Assembly: GCA_963784995.1 (NCBI GenBank)
Contig: CAWATZ010000002.1
Coordinates: 1,240,001 to 1,304,000, forward strand
Source of the DNA: CAWATZ01 sp963784995
GTDB lineage: Bacteria; Planctomycetota; Planctomycetia; Gemmatales; Gemmataceae
Length of the DNA: 64,000 bases
Reading direction: 5' to 3'
This document shows, piece by piece, positions 36,013 through 44,912 of this stretch (positions are counted from its first letter, which is position 1; each line of letters opens with the position of its first letter). Under the pieces are notes generated by a model. That model was not told the DNA's origin and searched no databases. It worked only from the letters and a program-made list of their open reading frames with translations. The position numbers and the translations under genes were made by a program.

Positions 36013-38093
36013 TCAGACTCCCGGCATCGCTTTCTTGAGCGGTCTGAGCAGGGCGAACAGGACCAGCGCCGTCACCAGGGCCAGGCCGGCGAGCAGGGCG
36101 AAGAAGCTGGATTGCAGCCAGCGGTCCCAGAAGACGCCGATCATGGTCAGCTTGTTGCCGACCGCTGTGGCCACGAACCAGCCGCCCATCATCAGGCCGC
36201 GCATCCGCACCGGGGCCACCTTGGACACCAGCGACAGGCCCATCGGCGACAGCATCAGCTCGGCCAGCGTCACCACGGCGTAGGCAAGAATGAGCCAGAA
36301 GGGGGAGAGTTTGAAGAGATAGGCACGCCGCAACAGGTCGGCCCTGTCCCGGGACGTGCGCTCCGGCCCCAGCACCCGCTCCACGGCACGGAGCAGCTTG
36401 GCCTCTCCCGTGAAGCTCTTGTCCTGGTACGAGAGGATCTTGCCGGCGACCTTGTCGGAGAGCCCTTGTTTCTTCAAGTCCGCGACCAGCTCCTTGAGCG
36501 CCTTCGAGAATTGTTTCGGTGGCACGCCTGGCTGCTCGCCGTGAACCTCGTACTCGAGGAGTCCCTTGTCGAACTCCGCTTTCTCGACCAGTTTCCAGTC
36601 CTCGCCCGAGACGCCCTGCGACTTCAGGTCCTGCTTGATGGTCTCCAGGTATTCCTTGAACGAATCATCGGTGCTGAACTTCCTGCCCTTGACGATGAAC
36701 TTGCCAGCGGCATCCTTGGTCTCATCCAGCTTTTTGACGTCTTCCTCGGGAACGCCATCGGCCTTCAGAAAGCCCAGGGCCCGCTCGGTGACCCGGAAAT
36801 CCCCGGTGGCGTAGGCACCCGCCGGCGGCTCACTTGTCTCACCGATCCGGGCCGCCGAGTAGAGGATGCAAAACGACACCGTGGTCAGCACCATGCCCAG
36901 GGCCATCTTGGTCGGGGTCGAGGGCTCCAGGCCCTTGCTGTCCAGCCAGCGCCAGAACCAGACCAGCGGGAAGGTCAGCGTCACCACCCAGAACGGATTG
37001 ATGGCATTGGAGATAATGCCCGAAACCTTCCAGTTGGTATTGTCGTCCGCCCAGTAGGTGAGCGTCGAGCCGTTCTGGTGGAAGATCATCCAGAAGACGA
37101 TCACGATCAGGAAGATCACGATCAGGGCTCCGATGCGCGTGCCGTCGGGCACGAGATCGATTGGATTGAGCCGGCGTACCGGGGGCGGCACCGCGGCCGG
37201 TGCCGCGCTGCCGGGTTGAGCCGGCGCCGAAGCCGCCTGCTCAAGGATTTGCCCGCTGTACTGGGATGCCTGTTCGGCACTGAGGACGCTGTGGAGGGCC
37301 TCGGTCAGTTTCTGCTTTCCTGACGACACGCCGTCACCGGCGAACTTCCTGTCCTTGATCAGATGCTGTCCCTGTTCGTCCTTGCTCTCCAGCAGATTCA
37401 GCACCGTGCCGGGCACGCCCTTTTCGCGGAGTCTGGCCAGGGAGCCGTCGTTGATCCAGAAATCCCCAAGGTGCTCCAGGGGAAGCTGGTCCAGTTCCCG
37501 CGTCCGGGCGCCTCGACGTGGTGCTTGAAGATCCAGAGGATGACCACGGAGAGGATCATGCTGAAGCCGGCGATGGCGAAGGCCCAGTTGAAGCCGATCC
37601 TGTCCACCCAGATCTCGGCGTTGATCGGGGCCAGCAGGGCGCCGACGTTGATGCCCATGTAGAAGATGTTGTACGCCCGGTCCTTGAGGACACTCCCTTC
37701 CGGATAGAGATGGCCGACCATCGCCGAGACGTTGGGCTTGAAGAAGCCGTTGCCGATCACCAGACAGACCAGGGCGGCGTAGACCATCTCGATGGAGTGG
37801 AACGACAGCAGGAAATAGCCGACCATGAGGATGAGTCCGCCCAGCAGCACCGAGTTGCGGTAGCCCAGCTTCTTGTCGGCGATCCAGCCGCCGATCAGCG
37901 GGCTGGCATAAACGAACATCAGATAATTGGAATAGAGCGTCGTGGCCTGCGCCTGGGTCCAGCCGAAGCCCTGCTTCTCGTTGCGCAGGTACAGGGTGAA
38001 CATGGCCAGCATCGAGTAGAAGCCGAACCGCTCCCACATCTCGGTGAAGAACAGGACGTACAGACCGGTGGGGTGTCGTTCGCGCTGACCCAT
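36013..38093 (-). CDS. POT-family proton/peptide transporter with large soluble loop inserts (one frameshift)
   Basis: About 693 residues. The N-terminal half is a clear POT/PTR transporter: LFFTEMWERFGFYSMLAMFTLYL, GGWIADKKLGYRNSVLLGG and NGFFKPNVSAMVGHLY. A frameshift near 37502, just after IFKHHVEAPGRG, moves the reading to the next frame (TRELDQLPLEHLG). Two soluble inserts, about 120 and 175 residues, interrupt the helices. They share the pattern GDF...LxxLKxxGVPxxxxxxL...K..RKF, so they are copies of one domain. The last helices include AELMLSPMGLSLVSKVAP, and the end is KKAMPGV. AAGGAGATTTT precedes the ATG. Confidence 0.85.
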
Positions 38094-38136
38094 GAAAATC
38101 TCCTTCGCTTGCGGCAGTGGACCCCTCAAGGGCTTG

Positions 38137-38164
38137 ATTCTATCCGGTCAGGCGACTGATACAA
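38137..38164 (-). promoter_or_regulatory. Possible sigma70 promoter for the POT transporter gene
   Basis: Read on the minus strand, TTGTAT (38164-38159) and TAGAAT (38142-38137) are separated by 16 nt. The -10 matches 5/6 and the -35 only 3/6. It lies 44 nt before the start codon. Confidence 0.4.
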
Positions 38165-38294
38165 GCCAGTTCAGCGGTTCCCCGATTCAGGCACTTTCCG
38201 GTGGCCGAGCGATCACGATCCGGCTGCAAGTCCATATAAAGAGGGACAGAGAGAACGAACGCCGCCGACGTCGCCCCGTGCAGGAGTGTTGTCG

Positions 38295-38879
38295 ATGACG
38301 GAACCGTGGGTGGTTGTGGTCCTGACGCTGGTTGCCGTGCTGATTCTCCGTTTCCTGGTGGTGCTGATCGTCAGCAAGGGCGACCTGTCGCGCATGTGGC
38401 CGGCCATCCGGCTGTCCTTCCGCGTCCTGCGCGATCCGGCCTTTGCCGCCAAGGCTCAGGACCTGCTGAAGCCGCCTCCGCCGCCTCCGCCTCCGAAGCG
38501 CTCCGGCGAGGCCCTGCGGTTGCTGGCGCTGCTGCAGCGCGAGGGCCGGGTGCTCGACTTCTTCCTGGAGGACATCAGCGGGGCCACCGCGGAGCAGATT
38601 GGCGAGGGAGTCAAGGAACTGCACCGCAAGACTCAGGCCGTCATCAAGGATCGGCTGGTGCTGGAGCCGATCCTCCCTGGCGAGGAAGGGCAGACCGTCG
38701 AAGTCGGGGCAGGCTTCGATCCCTCGGCGATCCGCCTGACGGGCAACGTGACCGGCCAGCCGCCCTTCCGCGGCCGGCTGGTGCATCACGGCTGGCGCGT
38801 CAAGGAATTCAAGCTGCCCACGCCGGCGGCAGGCGTTGACGAGTTTGTCGTTGCCCAGGCCGAGGTGGAGTTGCCATAA
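38295..38879 (+). CDS. DUF2760 domain protein, Hsp70 partner gene
   Basis: 194 residues. An N-terminal membrane segment (VVVVLTLVAVLILRFLVVLIV) is followed by a Pro run (KPPPPPPPPK) and the DUF2760 domain (EALRLLALLQREGRVLDFFLEDISGATAEQIGEGVKELH ... HHGWRVKEFKLP). The DUF2760 gene is often the neighbour of an unusual Hsp70 gene, and here Hsp70 follows 86 nt downstream. A shared role in an Hsp70-based process is inferred, but the reaction is unknown. AGGAG lies 8 nt before the ATG, which decides the start over an upstream GTG. Confidence 0.8.
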   Translation: MTEPWVVVVLTLVAVLILRFLVVLIVSKGDLSRMWPAIRLSFRVLRDPAFAAKAQDLLKPPPPPPPPKRSGEALRLLALLQREGRVLDFFLEDISGATAEQIGEGVKELHRKTQAVIKDRLVLEPILPGEEGQTVEVGAGFDPSAIRLTGNVTGQPPFRGRLVHHGWRVKEFKLPTPAAGVDEFVVAQAEVELP

Positions 38880-38882
38880 TTC

Positions 38883-38942
38883 GTAGGTCAGGCTTTCCAG
38901 CCTGACAAGCTCGGCAACGTCAGGCTGGAAAGCCTGACCTAC
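38883..38942. repeat. Palindrome, 24-bp perfect arms
   Basis: Arms at 38883-38906 and 38919-38942 are exact reverse complements with a 12-nt loop. It starts 3 nt after the DUF2760 stop and ends 23 nt before the Hsp70 ATG, close to its ribosome-binding site. Confidence 0.9.
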
Positions 38943-38965
38943 TGCTGCTGGAGGAGACATTCGCC

Positions 38966-40770
38966 ATGACCGCGTCGCGTTTCGTGGTCGGGATTGACCT
39001 GGGAACGACCAACTGTGCCCTGGCCTACGTGGACACCGGTGCCCCGGAGGACGAACAGCGGCCGATCGACCTGCCGATTCCCCAGGTGGTGCAGGCCGGC
39101 GTGGTCGAGCCGCGGACGCTGCTGCCCTCGTACCTGTATCTGCCGGGTCCCAACGAATTGCCGGCCGGGACGCTCCAGCTGCCCTGGGACAAGAACAGGG
39201 ACTATGCCGTGGGCGAGTTTGCCCGGCAGCAAGGCAGTCTGGTGCCCACTCGGCTGGTCAACTCGGCCAAGTCCTGGTTGTGTCATCCCGGCATCGACCG
39301 CAATGCAGGGGTCCTGCCGTGGAAGGCGCCGAGGGCGGCCGGCGCGTGTCGCCGGTCCAGGCCAGCACGATGTACCTGCGGCACCTGGCCGAGGCCTGGA
39401 ACCAGCAGATGACCGGCGATCACGCCGAGAATCGGCTGGAACAGCAGGACATTGTGCTGACGGTGCCGGCCAGCTTCGACGCGGTGGCACGCGAACTGAC
39501 CGTCGAGGCGGCCCGGGCGGCGGGGTTCGAGCATCTGACCTTGCTGGAGGAACCGCAGGCGGCCTTCTACGCCTGGATCGATTCGACAAAGAGTGACGTC
39601 GATTGGCGCAAGCAGGTGAAGGTCGGCGAATCGGTGATGATCTGCGACGTGGGCGGCGGCACCACGGACCTGACGCTGATCTCCGTGGGTGACGACAACG
39701 GCCAGATGGTCCTGACCCGGGTGGCGGTCGGCGACCACATCCTGCTGGGCGGCGACAACATGGACCTGGCCCTGGCGCACGTGATGTCCCGCAAGTTCGC
39801 GGAGCGCGGCAACAAGCTGGACCAGGGACAGATGCTGATGCTGTGGCATGCCTGCCGGGCCGCCAAGGAACGGCTGTTCCTGGAGACAAACCTGGACAGC
39901 ACTCCCGTGACCGTGCTGGGCCGGAGCAGCAAGGTGATCGCCGGCACCATCAAGGGCGAGCTGTCGCGTGAGGAAATGGAGCGCGTCCTGGTCGATGGGT
40001 TCTTCCCGCACTGCCCCGGGGACGCCCAGCCCATGCGCCAGCGGGCCGGCGGTCTGCAGGAACTGGGTCTGCCCTACGCCAGCGACCCGGCCGTCAGCCG
40101 GCACCTGGCCTACTTCTTGACCCGGCAAACGCAATCCCAGGGCCATTCCTCTGCTCCATCGGCGATCCTGTTCAATGGCGGCGTCTTCAAGGCCGAGCCG
40201 CTGCGGACCCGCGTGACCGAGGTGGTCAACGAGTGGGGCGCGACGGGACACAACGTCAAGGTGCTGCACAACCCCGACATGGACCGGGCGGTCGCCCGTG
40301 GGGCGGCCTATTACGGGCTGGTGCGGCGTGGCCGGGGTGTGCGCATCCGCGGCGGCACAGCCCGGGTCTACTACGTCGGCATTGAGACAGCCCTGCCCGC
40401 CGTGCCCGGGGCCCGGCCGCCGATCAAGGCGCTGTGCGTCGCTCCGTTCGGCATGGAGGAAGGCACGCAGATCAACTTGCCGGACCAGGAGTTCGGCCTG
40501 ATCGTGGGCGAACCGGCCGAGTTCCGCTTCCTGGGATCGACCACGCGCCGCGCCGACACGGTCGGGACGATGGTGGAGGAGTGGGAGGAGGGCATCGACG
40601 AGCTGAGCCCGCTGACCACGACGCTGGAATCGCCGGACAAGACCGGACAGACGGTGCCGGTCCATCTGCAAACCAAGGTCACCGAGATTGGCACTCTGGA
40701 GCTGTGGTGCCTCAGCCGCGACAACCAGCAGCGCTGGAAGCTGGAGTTCAACGTGCGCGAACAGCGATAA
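38966..40770 (+). CDS. Hsp70 family chaperone-like protein (one frameshift)
   Basis: About 600 residues. The ATPase begins VGIDLGTTNCALAYVD (phosphate-1 motif). Phosphate-2 is MICDVGGGTTDLTLI and the connecting motif is LLEEPQAAFYAWI. A base is lost near 39318, so reading moves from LPW in one frame to EGAEGGRRVSPVQASTMYL in the next. The C-terminal part is much shorter than in DnaK and is beta-rich (PLTTTLESPDKTGQTVPVHLQTKVTEIGTLELW), as in the Hsp70 homologues paired with DUF2760. A GGAGGAGAC ribosome-binding site lies 8 nt before the ATG. The client is unknown. Confidence 0.85.
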
Positions 40771-40794
40771 CAGAAAGAACGCGAGGTTTCCATC

Positions 40795-41082
40795 ATGAAG
40801 TTTGCCGCCATCATTCAGTACGCCAAGGACCCGAACAAGATCCAGACGATCCGGCCCAAGCACCGGCAGTATCTGGCCGAATTGAAAGAGCAGGGCAAGC
40901 TCGCCGTCTCGGGTCCATTCACCGATGATTCCGGTGCCCTGATCGTCTACGAGGCCGGGACGCGCGAGGAGGCCGAGAAGCTGGTGCAGGGCGATCCGTT
41001 TTACGAGGCCGGCATCTTCCTGCACGTGGAGATTCGACCCTGGAACCCGGTCATTGCCAATCGGAATCTGTTCCCGGCCTGA
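40795..41082 (+). CDS. YCII-family protein
   Basis: 95 residues with the dimeric ferredoxin-like YCII fold: FAAIIQYAKDPNKI, RPKHRQYLAELKEQGKLAVSGPF and ALIVYEAGTREEAEKLVQGDPFYEAGI. The conserved His (in KHRQYL) and Asp (in GDPF) are present. E. coli YciI is a hydrolytic dehalogenase-like protein, but most family members have no known role. It begins 24 nt after the Hsp70 gene and is probably in the same transcript. Confidence 0.85.
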   Translation: MKFAAIIQYAKDPNKIQTIRPKHRQYLAELKEQGKLAVSGPFTDDSGALIVYEAGTREEAEKLVQGDPFYEAGIFLHVEIRPWNPVIANRNLFPA

Positions 41083-41108
41083 ACGGGATTGGAAGGGGCG
41101 GACGATCC

Positions 41109-42539
41109 GTGTCCGATACCGACAAGTGCCCCCTGGAAAGCAAGACACAGGACGAAGCCCGGGAGCAGAGGCTGCTGGCCCTTCTGTTGCTTTGCACCCT
41201 GGCTCACTGGGGGTTGTTCCTGTTTCGGGTTCCGTTGCTGCAAAACCTTCCCGGGTGGTTCTGGCCGTTCACCGACAAACCGATCGCGTCCTGGTGGCTG
41301 CTGGTCTTCCTCGGCTTGATGCCGGTGCTCGGCGCCTTGCTGTGGAAGGCGCCCTTCGCGCCAGCCCTCCGCATCGGTGGTGTCTTCGGCATCGGGCTCG
41401 TCAATCAGTTCGGCTTCGCCTACCTGGAAGGCCGAGGGCTCGATGGCTTGCGAGATCGCATGGTCCACTCCGGACACGCCGAGTTCGCCACCATCGCCGT
41501 GCAATACGACGAGTCGGCCCTGGAAGTCATGCGGCATTACGAGCAATGGCTGCAGGAAGGGAAGCTCGGCACCTTCGCCCATTCCAAGCCGCCGGGCCAG
41601 CTCCTGCTGTACGTCGTTTCCGCCAAGCTGAGCAATTGGGGCCAGGGCGAGACCTCCCCGGAGGAGAAGCTGAACCGGCTGCGGACGTTCGCCAGTCTGG
41701 TGTGGCCGTGGCTCAGTTACCTGGTGCTGCTCCCCATTGGCTGGGTCGCCTACCGCCTCCACGACAGCCAGACGGCCGTTTTGGCGTGCCTCTTCTACGT
41801 CTTCACTCTCTCGGTTACCCTGGCCACGCTGCACGCGGATCAGGTCTTTTATCCGCTGTTCTTCTCTATCCCCCTCGCGCTGGCCATGCACGGCTTCCGG
41901 GGTAACGTCCCCTGGGCGGCCCTGTTGGCCGGGGTCACGGCCTACCTGGCGTGTTACTTTAGCTTCGCACTTGGACTTATCCTGCTCTTCATCGCCGGCA
42001 TTGCCCTGATGAGCATTCTCGAAACGCAAGAAGCGCGCCTGGCAAAGGTCAAAGCCGTTTGTCTGTCAAGTGCTCTCACTCTGTGCGGCTTCCTGGCCGG
42101 ATGGTTTTTCTTTCAATTCACCTTCGGCTACCACCTGGTGTCTCTGTACCACCATGCGACGACCTTCCACCGCAACTGGAAGGGGTGGGACAACCGGCTC
42201 GACACCCTGGCCTATTTTGGTTTTCTCAACTCCGCCGAATACGTGGTGTGGCTGGGCCTTCCCGTGGCACTTCTCTTTGGTCTGGGTTGTGTCCGGTCGA
42301 TCCGGCGAGCCCTGGCGAGGCGCGACCTGGACGCTGCCACGCTGTTCCCCCTGGTGGTGGTGTTTGGGTTTGGCTTCCTGATTCTGTTTGGCAAGACCAA
42401 GGGGGAGGTCATGAGGCTCTGGCTTTTTCTGACTCCCAGTGTGGTCATTGTCGCGGCCAGCGCGCAAGCGGAGGTCAGCCTGCTGACCGGAGCGCACCCC
42501 TACCTCCGGCGCAGTGCTGGTCGGCGAAGACGGTCTTAG
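41109..42539 (+). CDS. Polytopic membrane protein, candidate GT-C glycosyltransferase
   Basis: 476 residues with about ten hydrophobic segments. An extracytoplasmic loop contains YDESALEVMRHYEQWLQEGK and FAHSKPPGQLLLYVVSAKL. The KPPG/HPP-type loop followed by a helix is typical of GT39-like GT-C enzymes that use lipid-linked sugars. It starts with GTG at 41109, 27 nt after the YCII gene. The end is odd: after PYLRRSAG the frame runs off in Arg codons, while an adjacent frame gives a good last helix (TVLAVLVLQWGTILVTKV, stop at 42601). A base was probably lost near 42520. It lies beside the DprE1/DprE2 pair, so a lipid-linked arabinose donor is possible. Confidence 0.65.
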   Translation: MSDTDKCPLESKTQDEAREQRLLALLLLCTLAHWGLFLFRVPLLQNLPGWFWPFTDKPIASWWLLVFLGLMPVLGALLWKAPFAPALRIGGVFGIGLVNQFGFAYLEGRGLDGLRDRMVHSGHAEFATIAVQYDESALEVMRHYEQWLQEGKLGTFAHSKPPGQLLLYVVSAKLSNWGQGETSPEEKLNRLRTFASLVWPWLSYLVLLPIGWVAYRLHDSQTAVLACLFYVFTLSVTLATLHADQVFYPLFFSIPLALAMHGFRGNVPWAALLAGVTAYLACYFSFALGLILLFIAGIALMSILETQEARLAKVKAVCLSSALTLCGFLAGWFFFQFTFGYHLVSLYHHATTFHRNWKGWDNRLDTLAYFGFLNSAEYVVWLGLPVALLFGLGCVRSIRRALARRDLDAATLFPLVVVFGFGFLILFGKTKGEVMRLWLFLTPSVVIVAASAQAEVSLLTGAHPYLRRSAGRRRRS

Positions 42540-42620
42540 CAGTGCTGGTGTTACAATGGGGCACGATTCTGGTGACCAAGGTCAGACAGGATTTTTGGTA
42601 GTGCGTTCGGAAGAATTGAG

Positions 42621-42670
42621 GTAGGCCGGCCTTCCCAGGCTGGCCGGACGGGCTGGGAAGCCCGTCCTAC
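42621..42670. repeat. 50-nt composite palindrome; inverted second copy at 56887-56936
   Basis: A compound hairpin element bounded by GTAGG and CCTAC. Its reverse complement matches 56887-56936 at 48 of 50 bases. It sits between convergent genes (GT-C candidate and DprE2), as does the second copy. Confidence 0.85.
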
Positions 42671-42699
42671 TTCAGTCCTGCCGGTCAGAGCGTGCTCCC

Positions 42700-43443
42700 T
42701 CAGAGTTTCATCCGCTTGAACAGAAAGTCCGGGATGCTGCGGATGATGGTCATGATCCCCCACCAGAACCACGGCGTGTAGACGACGGCCCGGCCGCGGC
42801 GGATGGCCCGGCAGATGTCGCGGGCCACGCGCTCCGGCTGGGCCACCAGGAACAGGCCCTTCATGCCGCGCGTCATCCGCGTATCGACAAAGCCCGGTTT
42901 GACCGTGGTGACTGACACACCGACCTTGGCCATTCGGACACGCAGGCCTTCCAGGTAGACGTTCAGGGCCGCCTTGGTTGATCCGTACAGGTAATTGCTC
43001 TGCCGGCCGCGGTCGCCCGCCACGGACGAGATGGCACAAAGGAAGCCGCTCTTCTGAGTCTCCAGGTAAGCGGCGGCCTGCTCCAGCACCGCCACGGCCG
43101 AAGTGTAATTGACGTCGATCATCCGCCGGGCCTCCTCGAAGTTCTGCTGCGCCGTCGCCTGGGGAGCCAGGTAGCCGTGGCAAAGAACCACGCCCTGAAG
43201 GGAGCCCCCTGCCGCCTTGACGCTTTCCTGAAAGAAGGCCGGCACGGACGCGAAGTCCAGAGCATCGTAGCGCAGCACCTCGGTCCGGACCCCATGACGC
43301 AGGTTCAGGTCGGCGGCGATCTTGTGCAGCTCCTCCAGGTCCCGGCCGGCAAGCACCAGATCGTATTTCTCCCGGGCCAGACCGTGGCAGACCGCGCGGG
43401 CAATGCCCGAGGTCGCTCCAAGGATCAGGACAGATCGATTCAC
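42700..43443 (-). CDS. dprE2: DprE2-like decaprenylphosphoryl-2-keto-ribose reductase (SDR)
   Basis: 247 residues, a short-chain dehydrogenase: LILGATSGIARAVCHGLA (NADH site), ISSVAGDRG and the catalytic YLYGSTKAA (Tyr-x3-Lys). The stretch SVAGDRGRQSNYLYGSTKAALNV and the end WWGIMTIIRSIPDFLFKRMKL closely follow mycobacterial DprE2 as I remember it. With DprE1 it converts polyprenylphosphoryl-ribose to the arabinose form: DprE1 oxidises C2 and DprE2 reduces it. Its start overlaps the DprE1 stop by 4 nt, so the two are translationally coupled and almost certainly form a complex or a pathway pair. Confidence 0.85.
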   Translation of the reverse strand: MNRSVLILGATSGIARAVCHGLAREKYDLVLAGRDLEELHKIAADLNLRHGVRTEVLRYDALDFASVPAFFQESVKAAGGSLQGVVLCHGYLAPQATAQQNFEEARRMIDVNYTSAVAVLEQAAAYLETQKSGFLCAISSVAGDRGRQSNYLYGSTKAALNVYLEGLRVRMAKVGVSVTTVKPGFVDTRMTRGMKGLFLVAQPERVARDICRAIRRGRAVVYTPWFWWGIMTIIRSIPDFLFKRMKL

Positions 43444-44843
43444 TGGTGACTCTCTCCTGCCCTGTGCCCTTCCTTCGAGGCGAGCCCCAGCCGGCGTGCC
43501 AGCGACGAACAGAACACCCCATCCGGATCGATCTGCTGCTTGAGGCGCCGGAACTCCTCGACCCGGGGATACATCGCCTCGAAATGCGACCGGGCCAGGC
43601 GGGCATCCTTGGCCAGGTAGACCCGGCCGCCGTGGTTCAGCACGATCCGGTCCAGCTCGTCCAGCAACTGCAACAGAGGATGACCGGTGAAGGGCAAATC
43701 CAGCGCCAGCGTGGTTCCCGCCGTGGGGAACGAGAGCAGCCCCTGGTTCCCCGGGCCAAACGTCTTGAGCACCGCCAGGAAGGACGCCCGGCCCGACTGG
43801 CTGATCTTCTCCAGCATCTGCACCAGGGCCGAGCGGCTCTCGGCGTGGGGGATCACCATCTGATACTGAACGAAGCCGCGCTGCCCATAAATCCGGTTCC
43901 AGTGCCCGATCGAGTCGAGGGGATAGAAGAAGGACTCGCTATCGACAACCTGATAGCCCTCCGGGTGACGGCGGTAATACAGCTCATTGAAGGCGCGAAC
44001 CGAAAATGCGTTCAGCACCCAGCCGGGGAACGCGAAGGGCACGGTTTTGGGCCGGCGCGGTGGGAGTTGGAGCGGCGCTGACCGCAGCCGGGAGGGCAGT
44101 TCCCGGACCGGGAGGTAGTCGCCGCGCATCAGCACGGAGCGGCCGAGGGCGGGACCGCTGGCCAGGCAGTCGATCCAGGCGACGGAATATCGTGCCGGGT
44201 CGGCGGTTCCGAACAGTTCCAGGGCCTGGTCGAGATTGGCGGCCTTGCGGTATTCGACACCGAGCCAGGTCGATTCGACGCGCTTCAGGCGCAACCGGGC
44301 CGTGAGGATCATTCCCGTCAAACCCATGCCGCCCACGGTGGCCCAGAACAGCTCGGCGTTTTGCGTGCGCGAACAGGTAAGCACCTGACCCGAGGCCGTC
44401 AGCAGCTGGAAGCTGACCAGGAACTCCGCGAAGGAGCCATCGCGGTGATGGTTCTTGCCATGCACGTCCGCGGCGATGGCACCGCCGATGGTCACGAACT
44501 TGGTGCCGGGGGTCACCGGCACGACGTAGCCGCGCGGGAGGAAACTATCGAGGATGTCCTGATAGGAGGCACCGGTTTCACACTCCAGCACCTCCTCGCA
44601 CGGGTCCCAGTGGAGCAGCCGGTTGAGACGCTGCTGACAGACGACGCCGCCGTCCCGGTTGATCGCCGCGTCACCGTAGCTGCGACCGAGGCCAAAACTG
44701 CAGTAGCTGGATTGCTCGCGGCGGGCCAGGATGCCGGCCAGGTCCCGGGTCGCTTCGGGCTGGTACAGGGCCGCGGACTCGCGCGGATAGTTCCCCCAGC
44801 CCGCCAGAGTCTGTGTGACGAAAGGAATCATGGGAATCCCCAA
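43440..44843 (-). CDS. dprE1: DprE1-like FAD-dependent decaprenylphosphoryl-ribose 2-oxidase
   Basis: 467 residues with a VAO-type FAD domain. Motifs are CSFGLGRSYGDAAIN, VTPGTKFVTIGGAIAADVHGKNHHRDGSF (the His of mycobacterial DprE1 FAD site) and the end VYLAKDARLARSHFEAMYPRVEEF, which holds the active-site Lys equivalent. The family cysteine hit by benzothiazinones appears to be Ala here (GTTLALDL against GWNxCVDF). It oxidises the C2 of polyprenylphosphoryl-ribose. It is upstream of and coupled to dprE2, downstream of the UbiA-HAD gene, and its own start lies 69 nt beyond that stop. Confidence 0.87.
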   Translation of the reverse strand: MGIPMIPFVTQTLAGWGNYPRESAALYQPEATRDLAGILARREQSSYCSFGLGRSYGDAAINRDGGVVCQQRLNRLLHWDPCEEVLECETGASYQDILDSFLPRGYVVPVTPGTKFVTIGGAIAADVHGKNHHRDGSFAEFLVSFQLLTASGQVLTCSRTQNAELFWATVGGMGLTGMILTARLRLKRVESTWLGVEYRKAANLDQALELFGTADPARYSVAWIDCLASGPALGRSVLMRGDYLPVRELPSRLRSAPLQLPPRRPKTVPFAFPGWVLNAFSVRAFNELYYRRHPEGYQVVDSESFFYPLDSIGHWNRIYGQRGFVQYQMVIPHAESRSALVQMLEKISQSGRASFLAVLKTFGPGNQGLLSFPTAGTTLALDLPFTGHPLLQLLDELDRIVLNHGGRVYLAKDARLARSHFEAMYPRVEEFRRLKQQIDPDGVFCSSLARRLGLASKEGHRAGESHQ

Positions 44844-44912
44844 AAGACGAGGGCGTGCCCGACGCGGGCCTGCGTGCGCTCCGGCCGGCAGGCCGGCCTC
44901 CGCTTTGGGCGG

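Noticed and set aside
39283..41148. Antisense frame of 621 codons across Hsp70 and the YCII gene
   Set aside because: It spans two recognisable plus-strand genes and has His/Gln-rich low-complexity sequence.
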